This document shows positions 30,660 to 42,130 of a stretch of 64,000 nucleotides of DNA, piece by piece (the stretch's first letter is position 1; every line of letters begins with the position of its first letter). Location: the NCBI RefSeq assembly GCF_003589595.1, contig NW_020653712.1, forward strand, positions 594,260-658,259, given 5' to 3'. The translations under genes were made by a program, and so were the position numbers. This DNA comes from Hyposmocoma kahamanoa (lineage: Eukaryota > Arthropoda > Insecta > Lepidoptera > Cosmopterigidae). The notes beneath the pieces are model-generated. The model did not search any database. It was given only the letters and a program-made list of their open reading frames with translations, and was not told the DNA's origin.

Positions 30660-31870
30660 TGATTTTAATCATCAACCGGTTACGTTCAATATGAATGCAT
30701 AATCATTATCTTCTGAACGTAGTTGCAAAATTAATTTTTAATTTACCGAAGTTATATTCAGATAGGAAAAACAATTGTTTCCTTTCAATGGTTGTATTTT
30801 TTAAGTTATGTCTCGCAAAAAAAACGTCTTAAAATCTACACTTTTTGGAAAATTATCAAATACCCTTGTAAAGTGAATGTAAAATACAGGTGATATATAT
30901 GGATTGTAGTTTGAAGGTCACATAAAACCATGAAAAAGATGAAATGGCGCATCCGTTGTAGGTGTATAAAAGTGGTCGAATTGTAAATAAAGTTATTATA
31001 ATATGATAACATAAATATTCGTGTTCGTGGTGGTTGTTAGACACAATTTTTTACAGGAATATAGTGTCAATTCTTCACTTTTGTTGCCAAAATAAAAAAA
31101 GAACATAAAATAAGTACTGGCGGGATTGGCAAAAACAAATTTTAAAAGTGTTTCGTTTTTCAAAATTATAATACAATTCTAAAAGGTCACATATTATATC
31201 TTTTAGTTTAGATTTAGCGTCGGAATTGACACTGGTGCTGAAAAGAGGTCATTCCATGTATGGCTGTCGTAGATATAGACAATTGTTTGAAGTCATTTTT
31301 TATACTATTACTATTTAAGTTAGACCGCGTCATAGATAGGGTGGTGAGGTTGAATGATTCGCTTCGTCCTGTTACTTTGCTGGCATCGTCAAGTTGATCG
31401 TATTTATCATTTATTAGTCCAATTATATTACTCGTCTAATACAATGATAATCTCAGGGTAATTTATATTTAATTTTAGCTTCGAATGATTAAATTCTGAC
31501 GCATCGCACTGCTATTACAATAGTGTTATAACTAATTTGATTACCTACACGTCATTATAACTGCCTTTAAAATATTGTAAGACACATGTAAAAGATATCT
31601 ACTTAACTCAAAATGAGACACTCTTTATATGAGCTAATTCTGGTCAAAATAGTCCTAATTCAAAAACATAAAATGTTTTTTTCTCTTTTATTTTTAAATA
31701 TATTTGGCAAGTAGGAAATTGTTTGTAATATACTATAACCTATGCATACATTTTAATTATTTTTCACGAGAACAATGAGTAATTCGTTTTTCGTCGATTC
31801 TTAGAAAATACACTTTTAGAGTTAATACACTATTGTATTAATAGTGCGACATCCTTACTATCATTATCAT
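30660..31870. other. AT-rich intron-like DNA
   Basis: No gene or repeat recognised. Confidence 0.45.
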
Positions 31871-31874
31871 CCAT

Positions 31875-32335
31875 TTACACGTCTCACGTCCCACAGCATG
31901 GATGGTTGTCCTTTTATGCGAGGGTTTAGACCATAATGGCCACGGCAACCAAATGCGCGTTGAGGTTTACTTTAAAAAAAGGAAAGCCTGAGTTATCATC
32001 AAACACCCGGACATATAAATGAGTTGATGATGATGCCTAGGCTTTCCTTTTGCCACTGCTGAGCACGGGTCTCCTCCCGGGCGAGGGTTTAGGTCATAGT
32101 CCGCCACTCTGACCCAATGCTGGTTGTGGACATGACAGGTTTTTTCGAGGGTTGCAAACCTTCTTCTACGTGCAGGTTTCACCACGATGTTTTCCTTCAC
32201 CGAGAAGCTCATGGTAAATTTCAAATTATATTTTGCTCATAAATTCCGAGAAACTCAGAGGTGCGAGCCCGCATTCGAACTCACGACCCTCTGCTTGAGA
32301 GGAGGTAGGTCAAACCATTAGGCTGCCACGGCTTA
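31875..32335 (-). mobile_element. tRNA-headed SINE family D, one full copy and a 3' fragment
   Basis: 32035-32335 is the best family D copy. On minus it has a tRNA-like head with the B box region at 32268-32280 (GCATTCGAACTCACG on plus), then the CTCAGAGGTGCGAGCCC and CACGATGTTTTCCTTCAC blocks. 31875-31975 is a second, partial 3' end (GCGAGGGTTTAGACCATAATG). Confidence 0.7.
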
Positions 32336-32589
32336 TTAATACTTAATTTTTTAAAGTAATAAATTGATTAAGTATGTAGCTTCAAGCTAAAATTAAATCA
32401 GTGCATTGAATAACAACAAAAGAACATTGAACTATATTAAACTGAGTTTGTGTTAGTGCGAATCGACACCATTGATGACGTAGTAACAAGGCAAATCGGA
32501 AACATTTCTCCCGCCCCCTCACCGTCATTTAAGACGCGGACTTGCTTAAGGTAGTCAGTATTTCGTGCAAATCGAAAAGAGTCCTTACA

Positions 32590-32826
32590 ACAAAGTCTAT
32601 AAAGTTTATTTAAGTTTTTTCCTCGATGTTTGTATTAATAAATTATAACAAACTAATGGAGTATTTTTACAAAAAACAAAAGAATATTATGGTAGTAAAA
32701 CATCATTATAATCAATATTATAGTTTATAAAGCGACATCTCTTGCCAACCCCTGGTAACTATATAGATACCTTTCATAGATTTCTCACCAGTGGCGCTAC
32801 GGCAAAAATCCGTTAAAAATCAAAAC
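32590..32826 (+). repeat. SINE family A 5' segment
   Basis: Plus-sense: AAAGCGACATCTCTTGCC, then CATAGATTTCTCACCAGTGG and GCGCTACGG, ending where a family B copy begins. Confidence 0.55.
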
Positions 32827-32827
32827 A

Positions 32828-32955
32828 TACCAGTAGAGCTCCTGGTGAAAGAGTTCGTCCAGGGAAGTACTGCTACCTTAGCTATGTCTACCGCCAAGCA
32901 GTAATGTGAGCATTACTGCGTTCCGGTTTTGAAGGGTAAGGGTGCTGGTGAAATT
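32828..32955 (+). repeat. Family B repeat, truncated
   Basis: First 130 bases only (AGTAGAGCTCCTGGTGAAAG to GGTGCTGGTGAAATTAC). Confidence 0.6.
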
Positions 32956-32959
32956 ACCT

Positions 32960-34875
32960 TTACTATAATGTCTGTTTCACTATAGGTTTAAAACTCATAA
33001 ATGGCAATTTTTGAATATCAACCGGAACCCTATAGTAGAAGCATATACTTGGATTATACGTATATGGACCTTTTAAAAGAATTTGTGACTTTGTGAACAC
33101 GATCGTCAAAAACATCTAGTTTATTTTTATTCCTCGTATTAATGTTACGTTTGCCACTTATTTTTCCATAAAAATTGATATTGTTCTTAACATAAATTAC
33201 ATTTTCAAAAATGTACCAGAGACCGGGCTTTAAGCGTTTTGTTAACACCGGGCTAAAATCGGATTACAACCCATTAATGTCCAAAATAGAAGGCAAAAAC
33301 TATTTACAGCTAAATATTTATTATTCTTAAATCAAGTTTTGTTCAAATTTAATGATATTATTACAAAATGTTTATTGCTTTCTGATTCTTTCCGATTTGA
33401 TTTGCCTTTCTGTTGTATTGAACAGAAAGACAATTCTCACGAATTTCACTACGTGCTCGTTGCCGATCCTTGTTTTGTGATTGGTGAGTATTATTATTAT
33501 ATAGTATAAGTGAAGAAAAAACTTTCATAAGTGTGTTAATTTTTTACAAATAATTAAATTTAATTTTTTTGTTAATTTGTTGTTTATTTATTACATTGAG
33601 TGGAATGACCTAGGCCGGATTATAGACTTTTTTGTAACGGACTCATTAAAATATCGACTGCACGGATAGTATATACAAAATGTTGAAGAATTAGTTTATA
33701 ATGACTTCAATAGAAAATAGATTATAGCCAGTACGTGCTAAGAAAATGATCATGCAAAATCAATTTTTTTTTTAAACAAAATACTCAGTTTTGTATATAC
33801 AAAGGCTTTATTTACATCGTTTTAATGGTTGCCAGTTTGAAATATAAGTAACATGATTAGGGAGTTTTGTCAGTTTATATCGATTCCTCCTATGTTAAGC
33901 CACAAAAATAGATATATTATTTTCAATCTCTTTCTTTTTGTGTAGGCCTATTGTACTCAGAAGTGAGGCCGGGAAGCAAAGGATTGCAGGACAGGTATGA
34001 GTTACACATTGTATTGTACGAGTCAGGCAATCCACGTTTACGCCGAGGCATATATAATGCTTTTCTCAAACAATGCCAGGGAATAAAGACTAAAGAATGA
34101 AGGAGAATGTATAATAGAAAAAGTAAAAATAATTAGTTAATTACAAATTTTGCTTCTTGTTTTAAATTAAGTGGAATAGCAATCCGTTATTGTGATTTCG
34201 TTCTTCTTACTAGAACTTATTATTGCCAAAAAAATATAAACAATGCAAAAAAGTTGAAATAACAAAAAGGAAAGTTCAAACATTCAAAGTATTTTCGATT
34301 ATTTTACCAGCTTTTTATATGGTGCTGGTGTATTCGTGCACAACATTTAGTTATGTTTGCCACCTTTTTTACAACCTAGGTAGGCAAAGTTTCTATCATA
34401 CAGCCTCTTCATATATGCAATTATGCGTCTTAATTAAACGTAAACTAAGTAGGTAACACTGTATGACTGTTTTTGTTTAGCCTGTTTAAAAGGTTCTTTC
34501 TTAGTAAATTTATATAAAAGTTTAGAGCAGGCCTAGATACACTATAATGCGAACATTTCCGAGCACGTTTGAGAAAAACATTAAGTATGTTTCAAATTTA
34601 ATTGCAATAGCTACCTCGTGTAGAACTACAGAAAGAAGAACTTCTATAAAGTTGAATTTGAACTTACTATTCTTTACGTAGAAGGAATCGATATAATATA
34701 GTTATTGTAAAACAGAATAAATAAAGCTCAAAAAGTACTATAGCTCGATGTGCCAAATTTTTAATTAATTTATACAAGGGCAGTCCAGTTTGTTTCATAG
34801 GCCTCATTAATGCTGTCATAAGCCTTTGCAAAACAAAATTTCTCATTTACAAAAAAATCATTAAGAAAATAATAC
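32960..34875. other. AT-rich spacer containing one exon-like island
   Basis: See 33946-33994. The frame at 34223-34456 is rich in Tyr, Phe and Ser and has no recognised domain. Confidence 0.4.
33946..33994 (+). other. Possible 49-nt microexon
   Basis: A strong acceptor tract (TTTCTTTTTGTGTAG|) and a good donor (GACAG|GTATGAG) bracket 49 nt of balanced composition. Two frames are open (PIVLRSEAGKQRIAGQ or LLYSEVRPGSKGLQD). No neighbouring plus-strand exon was found, so it could be an untranslated exon of an lncRNA or chance. Confidence 0.25.
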
Positions 34876-35268
34876 CTTGCCAAAGAGCTTTCTCCAACCC
34901 TATTTTTATGCTCAACCATATATTTTAACTCCTCATGCCTTTGTAGGCATTCCATTTTCAATTTGTCATAATCCAACCAGCCAGCCACATCGGTTGGCAT
35001 CTCGTCACTACTTTTCAAAATTCGAAATGTCACATTTCCAAAATGGTGGATGAACTTTTCTTCCTCTTTGGAAATCTTGTCTTCATCCGTCAATTTATAC
35101 AATTGTTCATCCAACGCCAGTTTTAATTCTTTTCTTAACGTTTTCAAAAAGTTTTTTGTTGTTTTGCCGTGCGGGATGAATTCACAGTCTTGTATGTCGC
35201 CATTTTGTGCGTAAATGACTTGCACAAGATGGCGGCCGTCGGTGAGTTGACGAAGTTTTATACCGCTT
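34876..35268 (-). CDS. Leader/pro-region exon, probably of the PLA2 locus
   Basis: The acceptor is excellent (TCTCTTTTTGTTTCAG|, 35269-35270), entering in phase 2. The exon encodes SGIKLRQLTDGRHLVQVIY, NGDIQDCEFI, a charged helical stretch and GWLDYDKLKMECLQRHEELK. A phase-2 donor (GGCAAG|GTATTA) at 34876 would splice in frame to either PLA2 cassette. The LTDG..LVQ..Y....DCEFI pattern resembles, from memory, N-terminal regions of insect group III PLA2-like proteins. The frame also runs on to a TAA at 34770 (YYFLNDFFVNEKF...WTALV), so the exon may instead be terminal. Coding status is firm; assignment to PLA2 is an inference from family memory, strand and matching phase. Confidence 0.65.
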
Positions 35269-35544
35269 CTGAAACAAAAAGAGAAAGAGCAGATAAATTT
35301 ATTGAATTTGTAAATCATAACTAATTAACATAATATATTTACTTTTTTGAATTTAAAATGTCTATTTAATAAGATTCTGAAATTGTTTTCACACTTATGA
35401 TTTGTCTAAAACTAACTGTACCCAGCAGTCGTTGCTCTTTAAAGCTTATTTTCAGTCTTTTTATTGTCAATTTGTTTAGTAGTACCCCGGATTTAATTCC
35501 ATTGCTTTGGTATTCATACCAGGTAATTGGTATGATTCTTTGAA

Positions 35545-35800
35545 ACCATAGAACGATAAATACAGTAGAAGTGCTTAGTGGTCGTGACGTGCCACGAGTG
35601 CCAACAGTACGCGGAGTTCCACTTGCTTGAGCCCAATCCGCCATTTTCGCTGTGTACTTTATGGTCGTGTTAATTATCTCACGCAAAACCTCGCAAATCA
35701 TGCAAATGTGCCATATTTTGCTACTTTGGAATGCAAAATCGATAGTCGCACCTATAATGTTATCCATGGTGGTGTTTCAAATCGGCGTTGTATGTCACAT
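35545..35800 (+). repeat. Third THAP-bearing relic family, copy 2
   Basis: Aligns in order with 19340-19600: ATAAATACAGTAGAA, CCGCCATTTTCGCTGTGTA, then a coding-like stretch at 35708-35787 reading VPYFATLECKIDSRTYN and GGVSNRR. That corresponds to MPYCAVWS..KNDNRT and GGILYHR in copy 1. The start codon has become GTG and the first Cys is lost, so the copy is decayed. Confidence 0.55.
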
Positions 35801-35824
35801 TACACCGTATCTATTTGAACATTA

Positions 35825-36515
35825 GTAGCAGCAGAGTTCCTTGTGAAAGAGTCCGTCCAGGGATTTATTTTTTATAATATCAAGTGATGGGACGAACAAG
35901 TCGTGCGCCTGATGGTAAGTAACACGCCTGTCCATAACAGCTGCAGTGCCACTCAGAGTGTTACGGACGGCCGTACGCGCCTGGCCGGTCAGAGCTAGAG
36001 TTCAGAGGAAAATGATTAATTCAAGAGCTCTGATTGGCCGAGTGGCGTAGCGACCCATTGATAGGACCGGTACGATGTGGGAGACACCGTACTTGTATAA
36101 ATATAAGCAATAATTGTCATTCGAATCAATCACTTTGCAATCACTTCAATCACCAGCAATCACTCTCACTTGTTACAATTGTCTTGTTTTGTAAGTCAGA
36201 TCGACATTTATATGAATATACAGTCCACTTCAGATTAAAGGAAGTTTCATTGATATCGAAGGAAGATTAAAGCAGGGCAGTTCAGTTTGGCTGACTCCAA
36301 CACAGAGGTTTAAATTACAAAGATCTGAGTGGCACTGCCACTGCGCCCGACACCCTAAGACATAAGTTGGCAATCCCATGTGCCTGTAATTTCACCAGGA
36401 CCTTTATCCTTCCAAACTGGAAAGTAGTAATGCTCACATTACTGCTTGGCGGCAAAAATAGGTGGCAGTACTTCTCTGGACGAACACTTTCACAAGAAGC
36501 TCTACTACTACTAAA
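35825..36515 (-). mobile_element. Family B repeat split by a solo LTR
   Basis: Family B sequence runs to CACTCAGAG at 35958 and resumes at 36303 with CAGAGGTTTAAATTAC, ending at about 36515. A short plus-sense family B start (GCAGCAGAGTTCCTTGTG) adjoins it at 35825-35865. Confidence 0.75.
35959..36302 (+). mobile_element. Solo LTR, copy 1
   Basis: 344 bp beginning TGTTACGGACGG and ending CTCCAACA, flanked by CAGAG on both sides (35954-35958 and 36303-36307). TG...CA tips, a 5-bp duplication and an internal TATAAATATAAGC promoter-like box identify an LTR left by recombination of an LTR retrotransposon. Strand is taken from the TATA box. The clade (Gypsy or BEL-like) cannot be told without internal genes. 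The short ORF inside it is not a gene. Confidence 0.9.
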
Positions 36516-37690
36516 TATTATGATGTTGAAGCAAATAATCGTCTGAATTTTACTTGTAAAATGAAAACTCATCTTCATGGTGAATTAATTTGTGGTAAGA
36601 GTACTAACTCAACATCTGTCGAACTTCATGGAGGAGGTCTTTAGGCTGAAGGGTGTCATGTTTCGGCGTTTCCGAGGACGGCTATCGGACAAGCACGTTG
36701 CGTCACAAGTCGCAGTCCATACGTGTAAATAAATATAGTAGATTGTACAACAATTGCATAAAACGCGTCATTTTACCCGAGGGTAAAATGGGTTTTATGA
36801 ACGAGTTATACACTCTGCTTTTTACTTCGATGGCGAGGAAATTAAACAGCAATATTACAAATAAACGGTAACACAACTATTGCCAAGGACAAATATGAAC
36901 TTTCCGCCAATGTACAACTTTTTTTTCTACACGTGACTCAGGTTGGACTACATAATGCTCAGTTATATTTTACAAGCTTTTATTTTTTATGCATTTCTAT
37001 TTCTTATAACTTATTAGAATTACTATTGCCTACTTTTTAATTTTGTAAAATAGCACGGATTAAAAAAAAAAAGTAAAACTTTATTTTATAAAGTTCTAGT
37101 GTTCGTGGCTGTTGGCGCAGGAGTCATTGCCTCGGTCTTAAACGACGATTTTATTTTATGCACTAGAGCATAAAATGCTATTTTATGCAGCTTGCACCCA
37201 GCATAAATATGAACTTTAAGAGCATGACAAGTGAAAAATGTCTATGAGGTATGTGTTTATGGGTCTTTTGTAAAAAAAAAGCTGCACTTAATTAACAATA
37301 CTTTGTCCTATATGAAATATGTATACTAACATAGAAATAAGTAAAATACTAACAAACTGTGTATGTAGTTGCCTGAGTAAAAAACAAATTAATAAAAAAA
37401 AAATTAAGACTATCTTTTCTTTAGAAAAGTGTTGCGGCTGTTCTAAAGAAAAGATTCCCTCATTCAGTTTTTTTTTAATTCTTGATACTTTTTACGTAGA
37501 TCGAGAGATACGTTGAGTACGTAGATCTTAAATGTCAATACCTAGGTCCAACATTGTAGAGCTTGCACATAAAAGCGCCCCTAAGTTTACCAATGTAAGC
37601 CGATTAAACGAAAAGAAGTAGATACTTATTAATCGTAAAATAGAGGAGTCGGGTAGGTAATTAAAAAAAAAATTTTGGTGAATAATTTTT
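36515..37690. other. Spacer
   Basis: A perfect 10-bp hairpin (CATTTTACCC-GA-GGGTAAAATG) lies at about 36769-36790. There is no supported gene; frames at 36653-36871 and 37319-37516 lack motifs. Confidence 0.4.
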
Positions 37691-38042
37691 CTTAATATCA
37701 AGTCGCAGGATGCCAAGTCGCGTCGTGGTGAATGTTCACTGATCCCACGGCGCCGACTCAATCGGCGAGAGCGAAACCCGGGGGGGTTTTAGTGGGGTAG
37801 GCCTTCCAGTGTGGAGGGAGAGTCCCCACATAACCCCTGAGTCTCCCTGGGCTCAGGGGTATCCATAAAGATTTCCCCCCCGTCAAAAAAAAAAAAAAAA
37901 GGATGCCAAGTCGTACGCCTTATGATAAACTACACGCCTGTCCATAACAAATGTATTGCCACTCAGAACTTTAAGTCGCAAAAATTTGACGGGTCTTGCC
38001 ACAGCGCTCGTCACTCTGAGACATAAGTTGATAAGTCACGTG
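37690..38042 (-). mobile_element. Family B repeat split by a poly-A retroposon
   Basis: AATATCAAGTCGCAGGATG is interrupted at 37720 and resumes at 37901 (GGATGCCAAGTCGTACGCC). The rest follows to AGTTGATAAGTCACGTG. Confidence 0.65.
37721..37900 (+). mobile_element. 5'-truncated retroposon with poly-A tail
   Basis: 180 bp, GC-rich, ending in A16 and flanked by a perfect 13-bp duplication GGATGCCAAGTCG (37708-37720 and 37901-37913). Long duplication plus poly-A means target-primed reverse transcription. The body (GGTAGGCCTTCCAGTGTGG, CCCTGAGTCTCCCTGGGC) looks like the 3' UTR of an L1- or R1-type lepidopteran LINE. Confidence 0.85.
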
Positions 38043-39400
38043 TAGCCAAGCCAAGCGCGCGGGTGACTGCATCCCGGGCGGTTCTACTAGTACCCCGCAG
38101 ACGCCGCGGCTCCCACGAGTGATCGTCCCCGCTATGGGCGGAAAACGCGTCGTGAAATGTGCTACAAAATTTTACATACATCAAATTTTACAACAGCGCT
38201 ATCGTTTTGTTAACTCCAATAGTATATGTCATCTCATATGTCTTGAATTGTTAATCCTACAGGTATGAGCCTTCAGCTCGACCTTTTTTCCGGTGGCGCA
38301 GTCAAGGCCATCAGCGGCCAACTGCAAAATGTCTTAAAAAAAAAGAATTGTTAATGCTTACTACTAGACATGGGGAATAGCGTTACATTTCTATCGCCGT
38401 GACTGTCGTTCCGGTTCCAAAAAAAATCACAGTGATAAATCATCGTGATTTTGTCACGACTGTTACTTCCGTGACCTTGTCACCCCTATAACTTACATCA
38501 CGACATACGGTTTTAGCCAGCGGCTTCTTTCCAATACTTATAGCCGTTTTTTATAGAATGATTTAAGTTTTTACTCCCTTTGTAATAAGTTTCAATTCCA
38601 TTCAAAAAGTTGATTTTGTATTTAATGTAATTTTGTTTGTTACTTATTTAATGCGAATCTTTGGATTGTTAAAAATATCAATAAAGTGTAAGTATATTTC
38701 ATTCATTTTATTATTATTATACATAAATATAAAATACCAACTCTTCCTATAATATAACAAATATACAAAAATATTTTACTTTGTTCATAAATAGGTTTAT
38801 AATAACTGCTGCAGATTTGCTTTGATTTGATGATAAGCACCTACGACCCTTGTGAGTGAGCAAAGAAAGTGATCCTATTTCATTCACTCTCATCGCCGAA
38901 ATGGCCCGATTTGAAGAGAACTACAACGAGTGGCGCGCTCAGTCACCGCGGCACGGAGATCGCGCCTTGTATCAAATACCTATGTCGTGATGTAAGTGAC
39001 GGGGATAGCTATTGGAACGGAGGAACACCTATGTGCCTTTGGAACGTCGTTCCTTCGGAACGAGTCACGGTGGTACTGTTTGACGGCGGATCATCGTGGT
39101 TTTTTCATTGTGACGTTATTTATCACCCACCTCTACTTACTACCACTACAGCATTGATACGGCACTTAAGTTGTTGAGACATTTCGGTGCTATTACTGCT
39201 ACAGACATACTGTTGAGTAAATTTACCCTTTTTGATAATACATGCCTTTTAAGTCTGCGTCTAATTCGTCGTTTTACGTACCCCCTCCGCCAACCAGCGC
39301 TACAGTTTTTAATTTTTTTATACATTCTTCTTCTTCTATTTTGCTTGTGATGTTGTGTCGCTGATTATGTTATTTTAGTTTTTATTAATGGAACTCTAGG
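38042..39400. other. Mixed spacer with GC-rich islands
   Basis: 38042-38160 and 38870-39080 are GC-rich and unidentified. 38380-38480 repeats GTGACTGTCGTTCC and GTCACGACTGTTAC motifs. The frame at 38869-39177 has no recognisable domain. Confidence 0.35.
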
Positions 39401-39412
39401 TCTGTATGTGTA

Positions 39413-41520
39413 TCAATTTTGGTTTATTACCTGTCTGTTGATTGTTTGTTTCGTTTGGTGCTGGATGAGCTTTATAAAAGCATAGTGACAATTTTGTCCC
39501 AAGCGTCAGCTGTGGCCAGTGGTGAAACTAAAGTACGTAAAAAGCGGGTGGTTGTCGGGTGGAATAAGCATGTGCGTAGTGCGCATGAACAGGCTCGACT
39601 TAAATATCAGACATGGGTTCAATATAACAAACCCAAAACTGGTCAAGTTTGGAATGAAATGCGTGAAGGTTAAAGAATCTTCCGAAGTAGGCTTAAGTGG
39701 TGTCAGAAAAATGAAGACCAGATCAAAATGGACATTATAGCGGAGCACAGAGCCTCCAAGAACTTCGCCCAGTTTTGGAAAATAACCAATAATCTGAACA
39801 TTAAGTCGAGTTTGCCTACTGCGGTGTCGGGACGTAGTACCGAGAGGGACATAGCTAACATGTTTATGGAAAAGTTTCAAGTTTCTTCCCCGGTGCCTCA
39901 ACCACGTGGAGTGCTTTATGCTGGGACTGGGAGTGGTCAGGAGATATTACGTTTTTCTTCTAAGCAGGTGGCTGCAGTAATAAGAAAAATGTCAAGAGGT
40001 AAATCTCCAGGTCACGACGCTCTCAGCATTGAGCACTTGAAATATGCAGGAGAACATCTTCCCGGAGTGTTGGCTATGTTCTTCTCGCTATGTATGAGAC
40101 ACTCGTATTTGCCGCCGGAAATGCTTAAAACCATAGTAGTACTGGTACTGAAAAATAGAACTGGTGATATAGCTAATCACGCTAACTACCGTCCTATATC
40201 ACTGGCCACAGTTGTTGCAAAAGTTTTGGACGGTCTGCTGTACAATGAATTAGACAAATATTTAGATCTGCACGACGCTCAGTTTGGGTTTAGGCCTGGG
40301 CTTTCCACAGAAAGTGCCATACTGTGTCTTAAGCAGACCGTCCAATATTACACAAAAAGGCAGACGCCGGTGTACGCCTGTTTTCTTGATCTCTCAAAGG
40401 CATTTGACCTCGTGGTTTATGATGTTCTTTGGGGTAAGCTCGAGACAGCGGGCGTACCTCGGAATCTGATAGAAATTTTGAAATGTTGGTACATGAACCA
40501 ACAAAATAATGTGAGATGGGGAAGAGCTCTCTCGGCTGCGTACAGATTGAGGTGCGGTGTAAGGCAGGGTGGTTTGACTTCGCCGAAACTCTTCAATCTG
40601 TACGTGAACGAGCTGGTTGTTGGCCTCAGCAGTAAACCAGTCGGATGTCATGTCGACGGCATATGCGTGAATAACATAAGCTATGCCGACGATATGGTGC
40701 TCCTGGGTCCAACGGCGGGCTCAATTGCGGAGTTGCTTCGAACTTGTGAACAGTACACAAGTTCTCACGGCCTTGCGTACAACTGTGCCAAGAGCGAGTT
40801 TTAGATCTTTAGGGTCCCTGGTAAGGGAATGTCCTACGAACCAAAGATAAGTCTGAACGGGTTGCCCCTGAAAAGGGTAGATAAATTTAAATATCTAGGA
40901 CATTACCTGACGGATGATCTCAAAGATCAAATTGATATTGATCGAGAACGTAGGGCGTTGGCTGCCAGATGTAACATGTTGGCACACAGATTTGCCCGTT
41001 GTAGTGAGGAAGCCAAAATTACATTATTCAAGGCTTACTGTCAATCCTTCTACACGGGTGGTCTGTGGGTGAACTATACGCAGAAGGCACTCAGCGCCCT
41101 GCGTGTTCAATATAATAACGGTTTCAGAATGCTGATGGGACTACCACGGCATTGTAGCGCATCCTCGATGTTTGCTCTAGCGGGAGTAGATGACTTTTTT
41201 GCTGTGATGCGAAACAAAAAGGCGTCACTACTCTCGAGGCTGCGTTCTAGTCCTAACAGCATTCTGAAAATGTTTGCGGCTAAGCTTGATGCGCCGATGC
41301 TTCAACAATTTATCCAGGTTCTGGTGAGATCATGCGGTTATCGGCGCCTCGAGCGGTAAGTTGCATATACGTGTTCTTGTGTTAGTCAATGTATTGTCCC
41401 TTAAATTGTACCTACTAACAATAGCTTTAAGTTTAAATATTCTGTATCTTTTTGTATTACTAACAAGTGGGCCATAGATGTCCAAATAAATTATTTATTA
41501 TTATTATTATTATTATTAAA
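39413..41520 (+). mobile_element. 5'-truncated non-LTR retrotransposon (LINE)
   Basis: Contains the end of the endonuclease-RT linker, a full reverse transcriptase and the C-terminal region, then a 150-bp 3' UTR finishing in a (TTA)n tract at 41490-41520. A (TTA)n tail instead of poly-A and the ORF style suggest the CR1/Rex1 side of the Jockey-like LINEs; the clade is tentative. The endonuclease is missing, so it is a 5'-truncated insertion. A C-terminal fragment of a relative is at 53282. Confidence 0.88.
39419..41359 (+). pseudogene. LINE ORF2 reverse transcriptase, two nonsense codons
   Basis: The frame is uninterrupted from 39419 to the TAA at 41357-41359 except for a TAA at 39671-39673 (after WNEMREG) and a TAG at 40802-40804 (after CAKSEF). 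It reads through linker KTGQVWNEM, MDIIAEHRASKNFAQFW, fingers YRPISLATVVAKVLDGLL, FGFRPGLSTESA, palm ACFLDLSKAFD, GVRQGGLTSPKLFNLY and the catalytic SYADDMVLLGP. The thumb/C-terminal part (KFKYLGHYLTDDL, LFKAYCQSFYTGGLW) follows. All three catalytic Asp positions (LDLSKAFD and YADD) are present. With only two point lesions in 1.9 kb, insertion was probably fairly recent. Confidence 0.9.
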
Positions 41521-41599
41521 TAAATAAAAAAAAGAAAAACATCGTTTGCGATAACTGTCACTGTGATCTTGTGGTAGAGGCACTGATCTATTTTACTCG

Positions 41600-41790
41600 A
41601 TCTAGAGCGTTCGTGCACTACGTCCGATTCGTATGATTTGACAGTAATTGTTTCGGACGGATGTCAGACGGAGATCGAAAGTAGACCCCCTGTTCCGAAT
41701 CCGAGAAATGACGGTCCGAAATGTCACAGGGATCATTTTATCTCTAGGTGACTCGAATCTCATTTAGTGCACAAGCGACATCATAAGTGT
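41600..41790 (+). repeat. MITE family E, copy 3
   Basis: TAGAGCGTTCGTGCACTACG at the left, then GGTCCGAAATGTCACAGGG and GTGCACAAGCGACATC. The right end is missing. Confidence 0.6.
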
Positions 41791-41894
41791 ACTCACATAC
41801 TCACATAGCTTACAAGTCTGTTATTAATTTAAATACGGATTTACGTTGTTCGAAAATAAACAAATTTGTTATTGTTATGAATTTTGTAATTTTT

Positions 41895-42130
41895 TTAATA
41901 ATTATTAATACAAAGATCGAACAAAAAAGAAAAAATTAGAAAAAATCCTTCGATCCGGCCGGATTCGAACTGACATCTTCTAGCAAACCGTGCCAGACGC
42001 TATGCTAACTAAGGCACGGAACGAACCAGCGGACCTCACAAATTTTTCCATGATTTGTATTTGGTTTTCAACGATCTTTCAGCCGTAGCGCCATCTATGA
42101 CAAATCTATGAAAATATTTCGTCGTTTTTT
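41895..42130 (-). mobile_element. tRNA-headed SINE, family A
   Basis: On minus: ATAGATGGCGCTACGG, head with GTTCGAATCCGGCC (about 41955-41969 on plus), tail GATCTTTGTATTAATAAT. Confidence 0.7.

Noticed and set aside
36034..36270. 78-codon plus frame
   Set aside because: Lies wholly inside the solo LTR and is not open in the second LTR copy.
39506..39901. 131-codon minus frame
   Set aside because: Antisense shadow of the LINE ORF2.
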